This document shows positions 1-8,760 of a DNA stretch of 64,000 bases, in pieces. How positions within the stretch are numbered: the stretch's first letter is position 1; every line of letters starts with the position of its first letter. The notes under the pieces were generated by a model. The model saw nothing but the letters and a program-made list of their open reading frames with translations. It did not search any database and had not been told where the DNA came from. Where the stretch lies: positions 2,356,001 to 2,420,000 of the forward strand of contig NZ_CP134500.1 in the NCBI RefSeq assembly GCF_031760065.1, read 5' to 3'. A program made the position numbers and the translations under genes. This DNA comes from Streptomyces durocortorensis (GTDB lineage: Bacteria > Actinomycetota > Actinomycetes > Streptomycetales > Streptomycetaceae).

Positions 1-171
1 CCAGGCGTCGGCGGTGCCCGGTGGGACGAGGAAGCCGAGGGTGTCGCAGGCTCCGTCGTGCAGGACCGGGCCGACGGCCTCGTGGTCGGCGCCGCGGCGG
101 AGGATGTCGACGGCTTCCAGGCCCTGCCGTGCCGGGACCGTGACGAGGTCGCAGGACTCGTGCTCCGGCAC
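1..171 (-). CDS. Partial hypothetical protein beside an XRE-TPR regulator
   Basis: Only the first 57 codons lie in the window; the gene runs off the left edge. The frame reads VPEHESCDLVTVPARQGLEA and later LGFLVPPGTADAW. This resembles small actinomycete proteins of unknown function often encoded divergently from XRE-TPR regulators, as here. The start is uncertain. GTG at 171 has no clear ribosome binding site. The frame stays open upstream to a TTG near 230 that is preceded by GGAGAGG. An ATG at 212 with a GGGAG upstream lies in another frame, so a small frameshift near the N-terminus is possible. Function unknown. Confidence 0.45.
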   Translation of the reverse strand, partial: MPEHESCDLVTVPARQGLEAVDILRRGADHEAVGPVLHDGACDTLGFLVPPGTADAW

Positions 172-499
172 CGGGTTCGCCGCCGGGGCCGCCGAGCATG
201 TTGTCGCGGTCGTCCATGAACCGGTCTCCCGGCCGAGATGCAACAAGGGAACCTCTCCTCTCATCGCCGAATCATCGCCGAACGGAGCCGCACTCCGTCT
301 CCACATGGACCAACGGCACGGGTGCGTCAAGGGCTACGGGCCCACACCGCCGCAAAGGGTGGCAGTTCATGGCGGATCAAGGGAGAGATGCCCCTTTTGC
401 GAAGAAACGCTGCGTGTGTGTCCTGTCACAGCAGGTACGTTCTTGCTCCGCCGGGACACCGGAAAACAGGAACCCGGCCGCACCAGAGAGGGGCCGGCC
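172..499. other. Divergent intergenic region
   Basis: About 330 bp between the leftward partial gene and the rightward XRE-TPR regulator. It should carry both promoters. I see no convincing -35/-10 pair, repeat or RNA gene. A few reading frames cross it but lack typical codon bias. Confidence 0.4.
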
Positions 500-1900
500 A
501 TGGGGTCGACAGGGGCAGTTCCCAACCTCGCCTTCCGCCGACTGCGCGGTCAGCGTTCCGCCGGGGAGTTCGCGGCGGCGGTGCGCAGAGCGGCGCGGGA
601 GATCGGGGAGCAGGTCGCGTGCGACGCCCGCTACGTGGGGCGCGTGGAGTCCGGGGAGATCCGCTGCCCCAACTACGCCTACGAACGGGTCTTCCTGCAC
701 ATGTTCCCCGGGGCGTCCCTGGCCGACCTGGGGTTCTCGGCCCGCGAGACCGTACGCGGGAGGGGGGCGCGGGTCGTGTCCGAGCCCCCGCCCGAACCTC
801 CGCCCGCGCCCGTGTCCGTACCTGTGTCCCCACTCGCGCTTCACAGCGACATCCACGAAACCGACGAGGAGAGCGACGTGCTGCGTCGCGTATTCATGAC
901 GAGCGGGACCGCCACGGTGGCGGCCGCTTCCCTGGGGCTCGGCGAGGCGCCCGCCTCCGCCGCCACCCGGGTCTCCCTGCCCGCGCAGCGCCGGGTCGGC
1001 GAGACGGAGGTGAGCGCCGTCGAGAAGGCCGTACGGCAGATCCGGCTGCTGGACGACCGGCACGGCGCGGACGGGCTGTACCGGCGGGCCGCCCAGCCGC
1101 TTCGCGCGGCGTACGAACTGCTGGACGCCGGGACCACCGCGCGCCGCGCCACCGCGGACCGGCTGCACGCGGGAGCGGGCGAGCTGGCCATCTCGGTGGG
1201 CTGGCTGGCCCATGACTCGGGCCGCTTCGACGACGCACGCTCGCACTACGCGGAGGCACTGGCCACGGCCCGGCTGTCCGGGGACGCGGGTCTTGAGGCG
1301 CACGCGTTCTGCAACACGTCGTTCCTGGCCCGGGACGCGGGGCGGCCGCGGGAGGCGGTACGGGCGGCGGAGGCCGGACAGCGGGCCGCCCGCACCCTGG
1401 GCTCGCCCCGGCTGCTGGCACTGCTCGCGCTGCGGGAGGCGGGGGGCCGGGCGGGGCTCGGTGACCGTACGGGGTGCGACCTGGCGATCGGGCGGGCGCG
1501 GGCAGCGTTCGAGCGGGGGCCCGCGGCCGGGGACCCCGAGTGGATGAGCTTCTTCCGGGAGGCGGAGCTTGAGCTGCTGGAGGCGCAGTGCTGGTCGGCG
1601 CTGGGCGACTGGTCCCGTGCCGCGCGGCACGGGCGCCGGGCCACGGCACTCCAGGACGCGCACTTCACCCGGAACCTGGCGCTGTACCGGGCCCAGCTGA
1701 CGGGCGACCTGGCCCGGGCGGGGCGGGTGGACGAGGCGGCGGCGACCGGGCACCAGGTCCTGGACCTGCTGACCCGGGTCCGGTCCTCGCGGATCCGGGG
1801 GATGCTGGCGGGGGCGGCACGAGTGCTGGAATCCCGGGGCGGGCCGCCCCCGGTCACGGCGTTCCTGACCCGGCACGGGGGGTCGGCGGTGGTGCGGTGA
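500..1900 (+). CDS. XRE-type DNA-binding regulator with TPR-like C-terminal region
   Basis: A 466-residue protein. Residues about 13-70 form a helix-turn-helix of the XRE type (LRGQRSAGEFAAAVRRAARE, then VGRVESGEIRCP). Residues about 120-150 hold a short hydrophobic stretch after an arginine pair (LRRVFMTSGTATVAAASLGL), which is characteristic of this Streptomyces regulator group. From about 200 to the end it is alanine- and arginine-rich helical sequence with TPR character (HYAEALATARLSGDAGLEAH). Such proteins are probably cytoplasmic transcription factors whose TPR part senses a peptide or partner. ATG at 500 was chosen because the helix-turn-helix begins just after it; the frame is open further upstream but has no coding character there. 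It diverges from the small protein at the left edge, which is the likely target. Confidence 0.8.
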   Translation: MGSTGAVPNLAFRRLRGQRSAGEFAAAVRRAAREIGEQVACDARYVGRVESGEIRCPNYAYERVFLHMFPGASLADLGFSARETVRGRGARVVSEPPPEPPPAPVSVPVSPLALHSDIHETDEESDVLRRVFMTSGTATVAAASLGLGEAPASAATRVSLPAQRRVGETEVSAVEKAVRQIRLLDDRHGADGLYRRAAQPLRAAYELLDAGTTARRATADRLHAGAGELAISVGWLAHDSGRFDDARSHYAEALATARLSGDAGLEAHAFCNTSFLARDAGRPREAVRAAEAGQRAARTLGSPRLLALLALREAGGRAGLGDRTGCDLAIGRARAAFERGPAAGDPEWMSFFREAELELLEAQCWSALGDWSRAARHGRRATALQDAHFTRNLALYRAQLTGDLARAGRVDEAAATGHQVLDLLTRVRSSRIRGMLAGAARVLESRGGPPPVTAFLTRHGGSAVVR

Positions 1901-1922
1901 GCGGTGAGAGCTTTCCGGCGGT

Positions 1923-1994
1923 GCGCGTGGTCAGCCCGTCCGGACCGGGCGGCTGCCCCCGCCGCCGTTGCGGGGCGCGTGGTCAGCCCGTCCG
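1923..1994. repeat. 20-bp perfect direct repeat downstream of the XRE-TPR gene
   Basis: The sequence GCGCGTGGTCAGCCCGTCCG occurs at 1923-1942 and again, identically, at 1975-1994. The 32 bp between are GC-rich (GGCTGCCCCCGCCGCC). The pair sits in the short convergent gap between the regulator and the phosphatase gene. Confidence 0.8.
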
Positions 1995-2031
1995 CAGGGC
2001 TCCGGGCAGCGGGCACCGCCGCTCCCAGCGC

Positions 2032-2628
2032 CTACCGCTCCAAGTGCCCCGTGTCGTTCCAGCGCTCCACGGCCGGCAGGCCGTACGCCCAGCCGAGGAC
2101 CGACAGTGACGTCGGCTCCAGGCGGATGCGGGCGCCGAAGGACAGGTCCTCGCCCAGCCACCGCGCCCCCAGGGCCCGCAGAATGTGGCCGTGGGCGAAG
2201 ACCAGCACGTCCCGGTCCGCCGACCGCGCCCAGGCGACGATCTCGTCCGCGCGGGCGGTGACGTCGGCGACGGACTCCCCGTCCGGGACCCCGTCACGCC
2301 AGATCAGCCAGTCGGGCCGGTCCGCCTTGATCCGGGCCGGGGTGAGGCCCTCGTACGCCCCGTAGTCCCATTCCATCAGCGCATCCCACGTCTCGGCCCG
2401 CTCACCGAAGCCGGCGAGCTCGCACGTCTCGGCGGCCCGGACGAGCGGGCTGGTGCGGACCTCGACACCGGGCAGCCCCGCCCAGGGGGCCCGGTGCAGC
2501 CGCTCGCCGAGCAGCTTGGCGCCCTCGCGGCCGGCGTCCAGGAGCGGGATGTCCGTCCTGCCGGTGTGGTTGCCCTGGACCGACCACTGGGTCTGGCCAT
2601 GCCGGGCAAGCAGGATGCGCGGTGCCAT
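2032..2628 (-). CDS. Histidine phosphatase family protein
   Basis: A 198-residue cytoplasmic phosphatase of the phosphoglycerate-mutase-like superfamily. The catalytic RHGQT motif lies at residues about 8-12 ([15 protein letters not shown]), followed by the typical [20 protein letters not shown]. The second active-site region is [11 protein letters not shown] near residue 145, and the proton-donor Glu is in [11 protein letters not shown]. Length fits single-domain phosphatases of the PhoE/CobC type. The substrate cannot be told. ATG at 2628 is preceded by GGGAGAG at good spacing; a longer upstream extension has no ribosome binding site. Confidence 0.88.
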   Translation of the reverse strand: MAPRILLARHGQTQWSVQGNHTGRTDIPLLDAGREGAKLLGERLHRAPWAGLPGVEVRTSPLVRAAETCELAGFGERAETWDALMEWDYGAYEGLTPARIKADRPDWLIWRDGVPDGESVADVTARADEIVAWARSADRDVLVFAHGHILRALGARWLGEDLSFGARIRLEPTSLSVLGWAYGLPAVERWNDTGHLER

Positions 2629-2870
2629 AACGGCTCTCCCTGGAACGCTGGTGCTGGGGGTTCCATCATCCCGTACGGCACGCGCAGGCAACCTCCGGGA
2701 CCGTACCTACGTCCCATCCTGAGCAGCCGTCCCACCGAAGCCACGGACCACGGCGGGGACCGCTGCGTACGGGACGTCCGGAAGAGGACCCCCGGGGGAA
2801 TCGGCGGCACTGTGCCGCCGTACGGTTGAACGCTCGCCGTCGGCCGCATGAACATGGGGAGAGCTACCGG

Positions 2871-3872
2871 ATGCCGCACGCCACCGCGCCGCTCGCGATT
2901 GGTCATCGGCCCCGCTGGTGGACGGAGCTGCCACTGATCGCGGTGGTGTACGCGCTGTATTCGGTGGGCCGCCTCCTGGTGCACGGCGACGTGTCGACGG
3001 CGGTCGGCAACGGCCTGGCGATCCTGCGGCTCGAACAGGCACTGTTCCTGAACGCCGAGCATCCGCTGAACCGGCTCTTCACCACCACCCCGTCCATAGG
3101 CATACCCGCCGACTTCGCGTACGCCTCGCTGCACTACGTGGTCACCCCGGCCGTCCTCGTCTGGCTGTTCCGGCGCAGGCCGGCCTCCTACCGTGCGGCC
3201 CGGGTCTGGCTGATGAACTCGACGCTGCTGGGCCTGGTCGGCTTCACGCTGATGCCGACCTGCCCGCCCCGGCTGCTCGACGCGAGCCACGGCTTCGTCG
3301 ACACGATGGCGCAGTACAGCAGTTACGGCTGGTGGGGCGAGGGGGCGAGCGCGCCGCGCGGGCTGAGCGGGATGACCAACCAGTACGCGGCGATGCCGAG
3401 CCTGCACGTCGGCTGGTCGATCTGGTGCGGAATCCTGCTGTGGCGGCACGGCCGCCACCCCCTCGTACGGGCGGCGGGAATCGCCTATCCGCTGCTCACC
3501 ACGATCATCGTGATGGGCACCGCCAACCACTACTTCCTGGACGCTGTCGCGGGCGCCGCGGTGATGGCCGTCGGAGCCCTCCTGACCAGGCCCGTCATCC
3601 GGTTCGCCGACCGCTGCAAGGACTGGGGCAGGGCCCGGATCGCCCGTCCGGTCGCGGACCGTTTCCGGGGTGGCCGGGCCACCGCCGCCGCGGATGTTCC
3701 GGCGACCGTGTCCCCCGATGTCAGTGCCGGGTGCAAGACTTCGCCGGGTGAGCGAATCCCCGGCCAGCGGACCTCCTCCGCAGATCCCCCCGGCACGGCA
3801 GTCGGAGGCGCGGCAGCCCGAGCCGCCGCCGACGCGGCCGCGAGCGACGACGCTCCGGCAGCGGCTCGCTGA
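2871..3872 (+). CDS. PAP2-superfamily integral membrane phosphatase
   Basis: A 333-residue membrane protein with about six hydrophobic segments between residues 20 and 250. It has the conserved PAP2 blocks PSLHVGWSIW (near residue 175) and NHYFLDAVAGA (near 220), which carry the catalytic histidines of phosphatidate phosphatase / inositolphosphotransferase-type enzymes. It belongs to the aureobasidin-resistance-like PAP2 group and probably acts on a lipid phosphate at the membrane. The last 60 residues are alanine-rich and poorly conserved in character. They overlap the start of the next gene. ATG at 2871 follows GGGGAGAGC. Confidence 0.85.
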   Translation: MPHATAPLAIGHRPRWWTELPLIAVVYALYSVGRLLVHGDVSTAVGNGLAILRLEQALFLNAEHPLNRLFTTTPSIGIPADFAYASLHYVVTPAVLVWLFRRRPASYRAARVWLMNSTLLGLVGFTLMPTCPPRLLDASHGFVDTMAQYSSYGWWGEGASAPRGLSGMTNQYAAMPSLHVGWSIWCGILLWRHGRHPLVRAAGIAYPLLTTIIVMGTANHYFLDAVAGAAVMAVGALLTRPVIRFADRCKDWGRARIARPVADRFRGGRATAAADVPATVSPDVSAGCKTSPGERIPGQRTSSADPPGTAVGGAAARAAADAAASDDAPAAAR

Positions 3873-4986
3873 GCTGCGCGGCCCCTCCGTAGCACCGCAT
3901 CCGCTCGACGCCCGCGCACTGGCCGCCCTCGCCGCGAACCCCGGCTGCAAGCGGCGTGCCCTGCTCGACGGAGCCGGGGTGGACAAGGGCGTGCTCGCCG
4001 CCGCACTCGGCTCCCCCGCCCCCTTCGGGCAGTCCCAGTTCGCCTTCATGCGGGGCAACGCGTTCGAGGCGAAGGTCAAGGCCGACGGCGGCGCCGAGCT
4101 GCTGCGCCTGTTGTACGAGCGCCTCGGCGACGGCGCTGCGGCCCCGGGTGCGGACGTGTTCGCGCCCGATCTGAGCGCCGCCGGTCCCGAGGGCCGCGCC
4201 GCGCGCACCGCGCTCGCGCTGCGGGAGGCGACGGCCGCGGGCGGCTGGGCGCTGCTGGACCACCCGATGCTGGCGCTGGAGGTGGCGGGTTCCCCCGCCT
4301 ATCTGGAGCCGGACGCGGTGGTGGTGCACCCCGACGGCCGGTGGACCGTCGTCGAAATCAAGTCGTTCCCCATGATCGACGCATCCGCCGACGCCGCGAA
4401 GGTCGGTGCGGCAGCCCGGCAGTCCGCGGTGTACGTGCTGGCGCTGGAGCGGGTCGCGGCGGTGACCGAGGGCGCGGAGGTCGGCCACCGCGTGCTGCTG
4501 GTCTGCCCCAAGGACTTCTCCAACCTGCCGACGGCCTCCGTCGTCGACGTACGCAAGCAGCGGGCCGTCACCCGCCGCCAGCTGACCCGGCTCACCCGGA
4601 TCGAGGACCTCGCGGACGCCCTGCCCGCGGGGACGACGTTCGATCCCGCGTGCTCGCCGCAGGAGCTGGAGACCGCCGTCTCCTCCGTTACCGCCGCCTA
4701 CGCGCCCGAGTGCCTGGCCGCCTGTGAGCTTGCGTTCCACTGCCGGGCGAAGTGCCGGGCCGAGGGGGCTGTGGAGGCGCTCGGCCGGAGTGTGCGCGGT
4801 GAGCTGGGCGGGCTGACCACGGTGGCCGGGGTGCTGGCGGCCGCCGCGGGCAAGGAGGGCGACCCCGCCGATCCGACGGTCGCGGCCCTGCGCCGGGCCG
4901 CCGCGCTGCGCGCCGAGGCGCTGGAGAGCGCGGCGGCGCTCCGTGGGCGGGGACAGTCCCTGGAAGGGGCGGCCGGATGTCGCTGA
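3748..4986 (+). CDS. PD-(D/E)XK (RecB/Cas4-like) nuclease with a four-Cys cluster
   Basis: A 412-residue protein, the first gene of a three-gene module. The nuclease signature is Asp189 in LEPDAVVVHPDG followed by Glu203-Ile-Lys205 in WTVVEIKSF, the D...ExK core of RecB-family nucleases. Near the C-terminus four cysteines are spaced C322-x3-C326-x5-C332-x3-C336 (ECLAACELAFHCRAKC), with another at 302. This resembles the iron-sulfur staple of AddB/Cas4-type nucleases, though the spacing differs. It therefore probably cuts single-stranded DNA ends. It overlaps the next gene by 10 bp. The GTG start at 3748 lies inside the 3' end of the PAP2 gene (125-bp overlap). No better start exists before the conserved part, so the true start is not settled. 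Confidence 0.7.
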   Translation: MSESPASGPPPQIPPARQSEARQPEPPPTRPRATTLRQRLAELRGPSVAPHPLDARALAALAANPGCKRRALLDGAGVDKGVLAAALGSPAPFGQSQFAFMRGNAFEAKVKADGGAELLRLLYERLGDGAAAPGADVFAPDLSAAGPEGRAARTALALREATAAGGWALLDHPMLALEVAGSPAYLEPDAVVVHPDGRWTVVEIKSFPMIDASADAAKVGAAARQSAVYVLALERVAAVTEGAEVGHRVLLVCPKDFSNLPTASVVDVRKQRAVTRRQLTRLTRIEDLADALPAGTTFDPACSPQELETAVSSVTAAYAPECLAACELAFHCRAKCRAEGAVEALGRSVRGELGGLTTVAGVLAAAAGKEGDPADPTVAALRRAAALRAEALESAAALRGRGQSLEGAAGCR

Positions 4987-6680
4987 TCACCACGCTCGCC
5001 CGGCTGGAGGCCGTCGACTCCGGCCGCGCCCAGCCGCTGGCGACGGTCCGCCACCGCCATCTCACGGACCGGCCGCTGGTGCTGGTGCCGCTGACCACCG
5101 CAGGCGAGGCCGGGGCTCCGCTCGGGGCGCTGGTCGGCACGGACCGGGAGGCGCCCAGGCTGCTGGCCGTCGCCCAGCCCCGCGACCGGGATCTGCGGTT
5201 CGCGTTCCTGGCCGAGCTGGCGGAGACCGTCCTTCCGCACATCGAGGCGTACGCGGACGTCGTCGAGCCCGCCGAGCGCAACGAGACCGATCCGGCGACC
5301 GGCAAGAAGACCAAGGTCGAGGTCGAGCTGTGCACGGACGCGGCCCAGCTGATCGTGCCGAGCCGGGCGGGCATCGAGTTCGTGCGGCTGCTTGGCCGGT
5401 CCATGCGTTTCCGCCGGACCGCCGACGACGACCCGGACACGCCCTATCCGGCCCCGGTGCGCGTCCCGCTGCTCGGCCGCTGGCTGACGCATTACGGGGA
5501 GCGGGCCCGGGTGCCCGGCTCCTCACTGCTGCTGGCCACCACGGATCTGCTGAACCGGCACTGGGCGACCGGGCAGAGCAGCCTGGAGGACCAGCACCTG
5601 GGCGCGCTGCTCTCCTGGATCGATCCGCCGGACGGCTCCTCGGGGGCCGAGGCGGCGCTCCGGGCCGAGCTGGCCCGGGACGGTGCGGGCCAGCTGCTCT
5701 GCCCGCCCGCGGGTCCGGCCACCGACCCGGACTTCGACAACCGTCTCCTCGCCCCCGCCATCGAGCGCTACGACCGGGCCCGTTCGGCGCTCGCCTCCGC
5801 CGAGGACGGGCTCGCGGCGGATGCCCGTCTCGGTGAGCTGAGCGGCGCCGAGCGGGAGATCCGCTCCCTGCTGGCGCGGGTCATGCTGCCGACCTGGGAC
5901 GCGGTGTGGCGGGGTCTCGACCTGCTGCGGGAGCTGCCCGAGGGGTCCCGGGCCGAGGACCGCTGGACCCGGGACCGCTGGTCGTTCACGAGCCACCGCG
6001 ACCGGGTGCGCTCGGGCGAGCCGCCGCAGCCGCGCCACGACGACGCGGTGACGGCCGCGCAGAAGCTGGCCTCCCGGGAGACCGCCCAGGCCCAGCTGGA
6101 GGCCCAGGAGGCGCTGGACGATCCGCTGGTGCTGGCGGGGCGGCGGCTGGCGGGCGAGGCGTTCCTCGCCGAGGTGGCCGGGGTGGAGATGGCGTACACC
6201 GAGTCCAAGCGCCCTTCCCCGCGCCCGCTGGTCACCGTCCGCACGGGCGAGTGCCCGCACCTGGGCGAGCGGACGAAGGTGTATCGCTCGCTGGACGGCA
6301 AGCCGCAGACGGCGGAGTTCGTAAGGTACGCCTCCGAGGCCCCCGGTGACGGTCCGGAGGTCCCCGGTGGCGGTCTTGAGGCCCTCGGTGACGGTCCGGA
6401 GGCCTCTGGTAACGGTTCCGAGAGCCCGGCCGACGACGGCGGGGTCCTGCTCGTGCTGAGGATCCTGGACCGGATGGGCCGGGGCAAGGAGCCCGCGCCC
6501 GGTTCGGTGCCGGAGCCCGGGGAGCGGATCGCCTGGACCCTGTTCGAGCACGACCAGCGCTCCGGCCCGAAGCTGCCGGACCCGGAGGACACGCCGTGGA
6601 CCCACGGCGGCCCGCCGGGCGCGGACGCCGCCACGCGCGCGGAGTATCCCGACCCCGTGACTCCGGAGGACCTGCTGTGA
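4977..6680 (+). CDS. Unrecognised protein between a RecB-like nuclease and an SF1 helicase
   Basis: A 567-residue protein that I do not recognise. It has no signal peptide and no membrane segments. The N-terminal half (to about 350) looks globular, with mixed alpha/beta sequence and tryptophans (LGRWLTHYGERARV, ALLSWIDPPDG). Residues about 350-400 are charged and probably helical. Residues about 455-485 form a low-complexity Gly/Pro/Glu insert encoded by an imperfect tandem DNA repeat. The ATG at 4977 overlaps the stop of the nuclease gene, so translation is coupled. The helicase follows 55 bp downstream. Its place between the two suggests a DNA-binding or scaffold subunit of one complex, by inference only. 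Confidence 0.65.
   Translation: MSLITTLARLEAVDSGRAQPLATVRHRHLTDRPLVLVPLTTAGEAGAPLGALVGTDREAPRLLAVAQPRDRDLRFAFLAELAETVLPHIEAYADVVEPAERNETDPATGKKTKVEVELCTDAAQLIVPSRAGIEFVRLLGRSMRFRRTADDDPDTPYPAPVRVPLLGRWLTHYGERARVPGSSLLLATTDLLNRHWATGQSSLEDQHLGALLSWIDPPDGSSGAEAALRAELARDGAGQLLCPPAGPATDPDFDNRLLAPAIERYDRARSALASAEDGLAADARLGELSGAEREIRSLLARVMLPTWDAVWRGLDLLRELPEGSRAEDRWTRDRWSFTSHRDRVRSGEPPQPRHDDAVTAAQKLASRETAQAQLEAQEALDDPLVLAGRRLAGEAFLAEVAGVEMAYTESKRPSPRPLVTVRTGECPHLGERTKVYRSLDGKPQTAEFVRYASEAPGDGPEVPGGGLEALGDGPEASGNGSESPADDGGVLLVLRILDRMGRGKEPAPGSVPEPGERIAWTLFEHDQRSGPKLPDPEDTPWTHGGPPGADAATRAEYPDPVTPEDLL
6349..6430. repeat. Imperfect tandem repeat coding a Gly/Pro/Glu-rich insert
   Basis: Three or so copies of a unit like GGTGACGGTCCGGAGGCC run in frame within the middle gene of the nuclease-helicase module. 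They encode variants of GDGPEVPGGG / GDGPEASGNG. The insert looks like an expandable linker between two domains. Confidence 0.6.
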
Positions 6681-6735
6681 CCCCGAACCTCATCACGGGA
6701 CCTGTTGTGACGGCCGCCGTCCGGGAGGGCTCGCT

Positions 6736-8070
6736 GTGAACACCGTCTTCGATCCGGGCGCGGCGGCGGCGCGGGCGACCGGCGCGATCCTGGACGACAC
6801 CCTGCGCGGGAGTGCGCGCGGCATCGTCGTGGACTCGCCACCCGGCGCCGGTAAGTCGACCCTGGTGGTCCGGGCGGCTCTGGAGCTCGCCGCCGCCGGT
6901 CGCCCGCTGATGGTGGTCGCGCAGACCAACGCCCAGGTCGACGACCTGGTGGTGCGCCTCGCGGAGAAGGAGCCGGAGCTGCCGGTGGGGCGGCTGCACA
7001 GCAACGACTCCGACCCGTACGACAAGGTGCTGGACGGCCTCGACAACGTGACGAAATCGGCGAAGGCGGCCGATCTGGCCGGACTCGACGTGGTGATCTC
7101 GACGGCCGCCAAGTGGGCACACGTGAAGAACGTGGAGCCGTGGGGCCACGCGATCGTGGATGAGGCGTACCAGATGCGCTCGGACGCGCTGCTGGCCGTG
7201 GCCGGGCTGTTCGAGCGGGCGCTGTTCGTCGGGGACCCGGGGCAGCTGGACCCGTTCTCGATCGTCGGCGCGGACCAGTGGGCGGGGCTGAGCTACGACC
7301 CGTCGGCGAGCGCGGTGTCCACGCTGCTCGCTCACAACCCGGATCTGCCACAGCACCGGCTGCCGGTGTCGTGGCGGCTTCCGGCGTCGGCGGCCCCGCT
7401 GGTGTCGGACGCGTTCTACCCGTACACGCCCTTCCGCAGCGGTACGGACCACGGGGACCGGACGCTCTCCTTCGGGGTGGCCTCGGACGGGTCGGGCCCG
7501 GACCGGGTGCTGGACGAGGCGGCGGAGTCCGGATGGGGGCTGCTGGAGCTGCCCGCCCGGCACACCCCGCGTACGGACCCCGAGGCGGTGCGGGCGGTGG
7601 CGCTGGTGGTCCGGCGGCTGCTGGACCGGGGCGGCGTCGCCACCAGCGAGCGGGCGGACGAGCCGGTGCCGGTGACCGCGGACCGGGTGGCGGTCGGCAC
7701 GGCCCACCGCGACCAGGCGGCGGCGGTACGGGCGGCCCTCGCCGAGCTGGGCGTCACGGGGGTGGCGGTGGACACGGCGAACCGGCTCCAGGGCCGCGAG
7801 TTCGACGTCACGGTGGTCCTGCACCCGCTGTCGGGCCGCCCCGACGCGACCGCGTTCCACCTGGAGACGGGCCGCCTGTGCGTGCTGGCCTCGCGGCACC
7901 GGCACGCGTGCATCGTGGTCTGCCGGGAGGGGGTGGCCGAGCTGCTGGACGAGCACCCGTCCACGGAGCCGGTCCAGCTGGGTGTCACGGTGAAGTTCCC
8001 CGACGGCTGGGAGGCCAACCACGCAGTGCTGGCCCACCTCGCGGAGCGGCGGGTGCGGTGGCGGCCCTGA
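6736..8070 (+). CDS. Superfamily 1 DNA/RNA helicase (AAA_30/Dna2-like)
   Basis: A 444-residue ATPase. The Walker A motif is SPPGAGKSTLV (residues about 34-44), and motif II is AIVDEAYQM near residue 142. Motif III is VGDPGQLDPF. A SWRLPASAAPLV stretch follows, then the C-terminal motifs DTANRLQGREFDVTVV and VLASRHRHACIVV typical of UPF1/Dna2-like SF1 helicases. It is short, being a bare two-RecA-domain motor with no nuclease of its own. It pairs naturally with the RecB-like nuclease two genes upstream. In TM0106-type proteins such a nuclease and helicase are fused; here they are split around an unknown gene. GTG at 6736 follows GGGAGGG. Confidence 0.78.
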   Translation: MNTVFDPGAAAARATGAILDDTLRGSARGIVVDSPPGAGKSTLVVRAALELAAAGRPLMVVAQTNAQVDDLVVRLAEKEPELPVGRLHSNDSDPYDKVLDGLDNVTKSAKAADLAGLDVVISTAAKWAHVKNVEPWGHAIVDEAYQMRSDALLAVAGLFERALFVGDPGQLDPFSIVGADQWAGLSYDPSASAVSTLLAHNPDLPQHRLPVSWRLPASAAPLVSDAFYPYTPFRSGTDHGDRTLSFGVASDGSGPDRVLDEAAESGWGLLELPARHTPRTDPEAVRAVALVVRRLLDRGGVATSERADEPVPVTADRVAVGTAHRDQAAAVRAALAELGVTGVAVDTANRLQGREFDVTVVLHPLSGRPDATAFHLETGRLCVLASRHRHACIVVCREGVAELLDEHPSTEPVQLGVTVKFPDGWEANHAVLAHLAERRVRWRP

Positions 8071-8197
8071 GCACGGGCGCGCCCCCGCGCCCCCTGCGCA
8101 CGCCCCGGCCCCCTTGCGTGGGGTTGGACAATGGAGGGTGGCCGTGCGGCACGTCCGGGCCGTCCGGTCACCAGGTCGTCCGAGGAAGGAACACCAC

Positions 8198-8539
8198 ATG
8201 ACACAGTCCGAGCGGAACGAACGGCAGCGGCTGCGCCCCGCGCCGCTGCTCTTCGAGCCGTCTCAGGCCACGGCGGACCCGGAGCACTTCTTCGACCTGG
8301 AGTCGATGGAGGACCCCCGGGAGCTGCTGGCCCGCGCGACCGAGCTGACGCATGCCTTCCGCGCGGCGACGGACCGGTCGGTGGAGTTCCAGGCGATAGC
8401 GGCGGCGCAGCTCGCCGATCCGAGCCGGTTCGACCGGCTGACAGCGGCGGACGTCGCGGAGCGCGCGGAGTGGACCGAGGACTACGCGAAGAAGATGATC
8501 GAGTTCGGCCGGTCCCTGCTGGACACCTCCAGAACCTGA
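8198..8539 (+). CDS. Small acidic hypothetical protein
   Basis: A 113-residue soluble protein, rich in Glu, Asp and Ala, with no known motif that I can name. ATG at 8198 has a strong site (GAGGAAGGA) 8 bp upstream. The middle (PEHFFDLESMEDPRELLARA) and C-terminal part (DRLTAADVAERAEWTEDYAK) look helical. It lies 127 bp downstream of the helicase on the same strand and may be a separate transcript. Function unknown. Confidence 0.7.
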   Translation: MTQSERNERQRLRPAPLLFEPSQATADPEHFFDLESMEDPRELLARATELTHAFRAATDRSVEFQAIAAAQLADPSRFDRLTAADVAERAEWTEDYAKKMIEFGRSLLDTSRT

Positions 8540-8604
8540 TCCGCGAACCTGATACGGGAACCTGATACGGACCTGATCCGGACCGGGCCACGAACCTGAC
8601 CCGC
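8531..8604. repeat. Tandem repeats of an ACCTGAT-containing unit
   Basis: About six near-identical copies of a 10-13 bp unit (GAACCTGATACGG and ACCTGATCCGG variants) run from the end of the small acidic protein gene into the intergenic region. A short inverted repeat (CTGCCGTCGGCAG, near 8625) follows. Confidence 0.75.
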
Positions 8605-8760
8605 CCGACCCCTGCCGCCCGACGCCTGCCGTCGGCAGCAGGCCGGGGGTCAGGTCCCGTGGCATATTCCGGCGGGCAAGATACTCCTTCCGCTCCCGCC
8701 CTGTCCCGGTTTCCGGCAACTCTCGGAAACAGTTCCGTCACTCCCGGTAGACCTTGCTGC

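Noticed and set aside
377-1876. Long open frame on the minus strand across the XRE-TPR gene
   Set aside because: It mirrors the third-position GC bias of the real gene and translates to Pro/Arg-rich sequence without motifs.
2376-4208. Long minus-strand frame over the PAP2 and nuclease genes
   Set aside because: It overlaps well-supported genes on the plus strand and has no recognisable domain or ribosome site.
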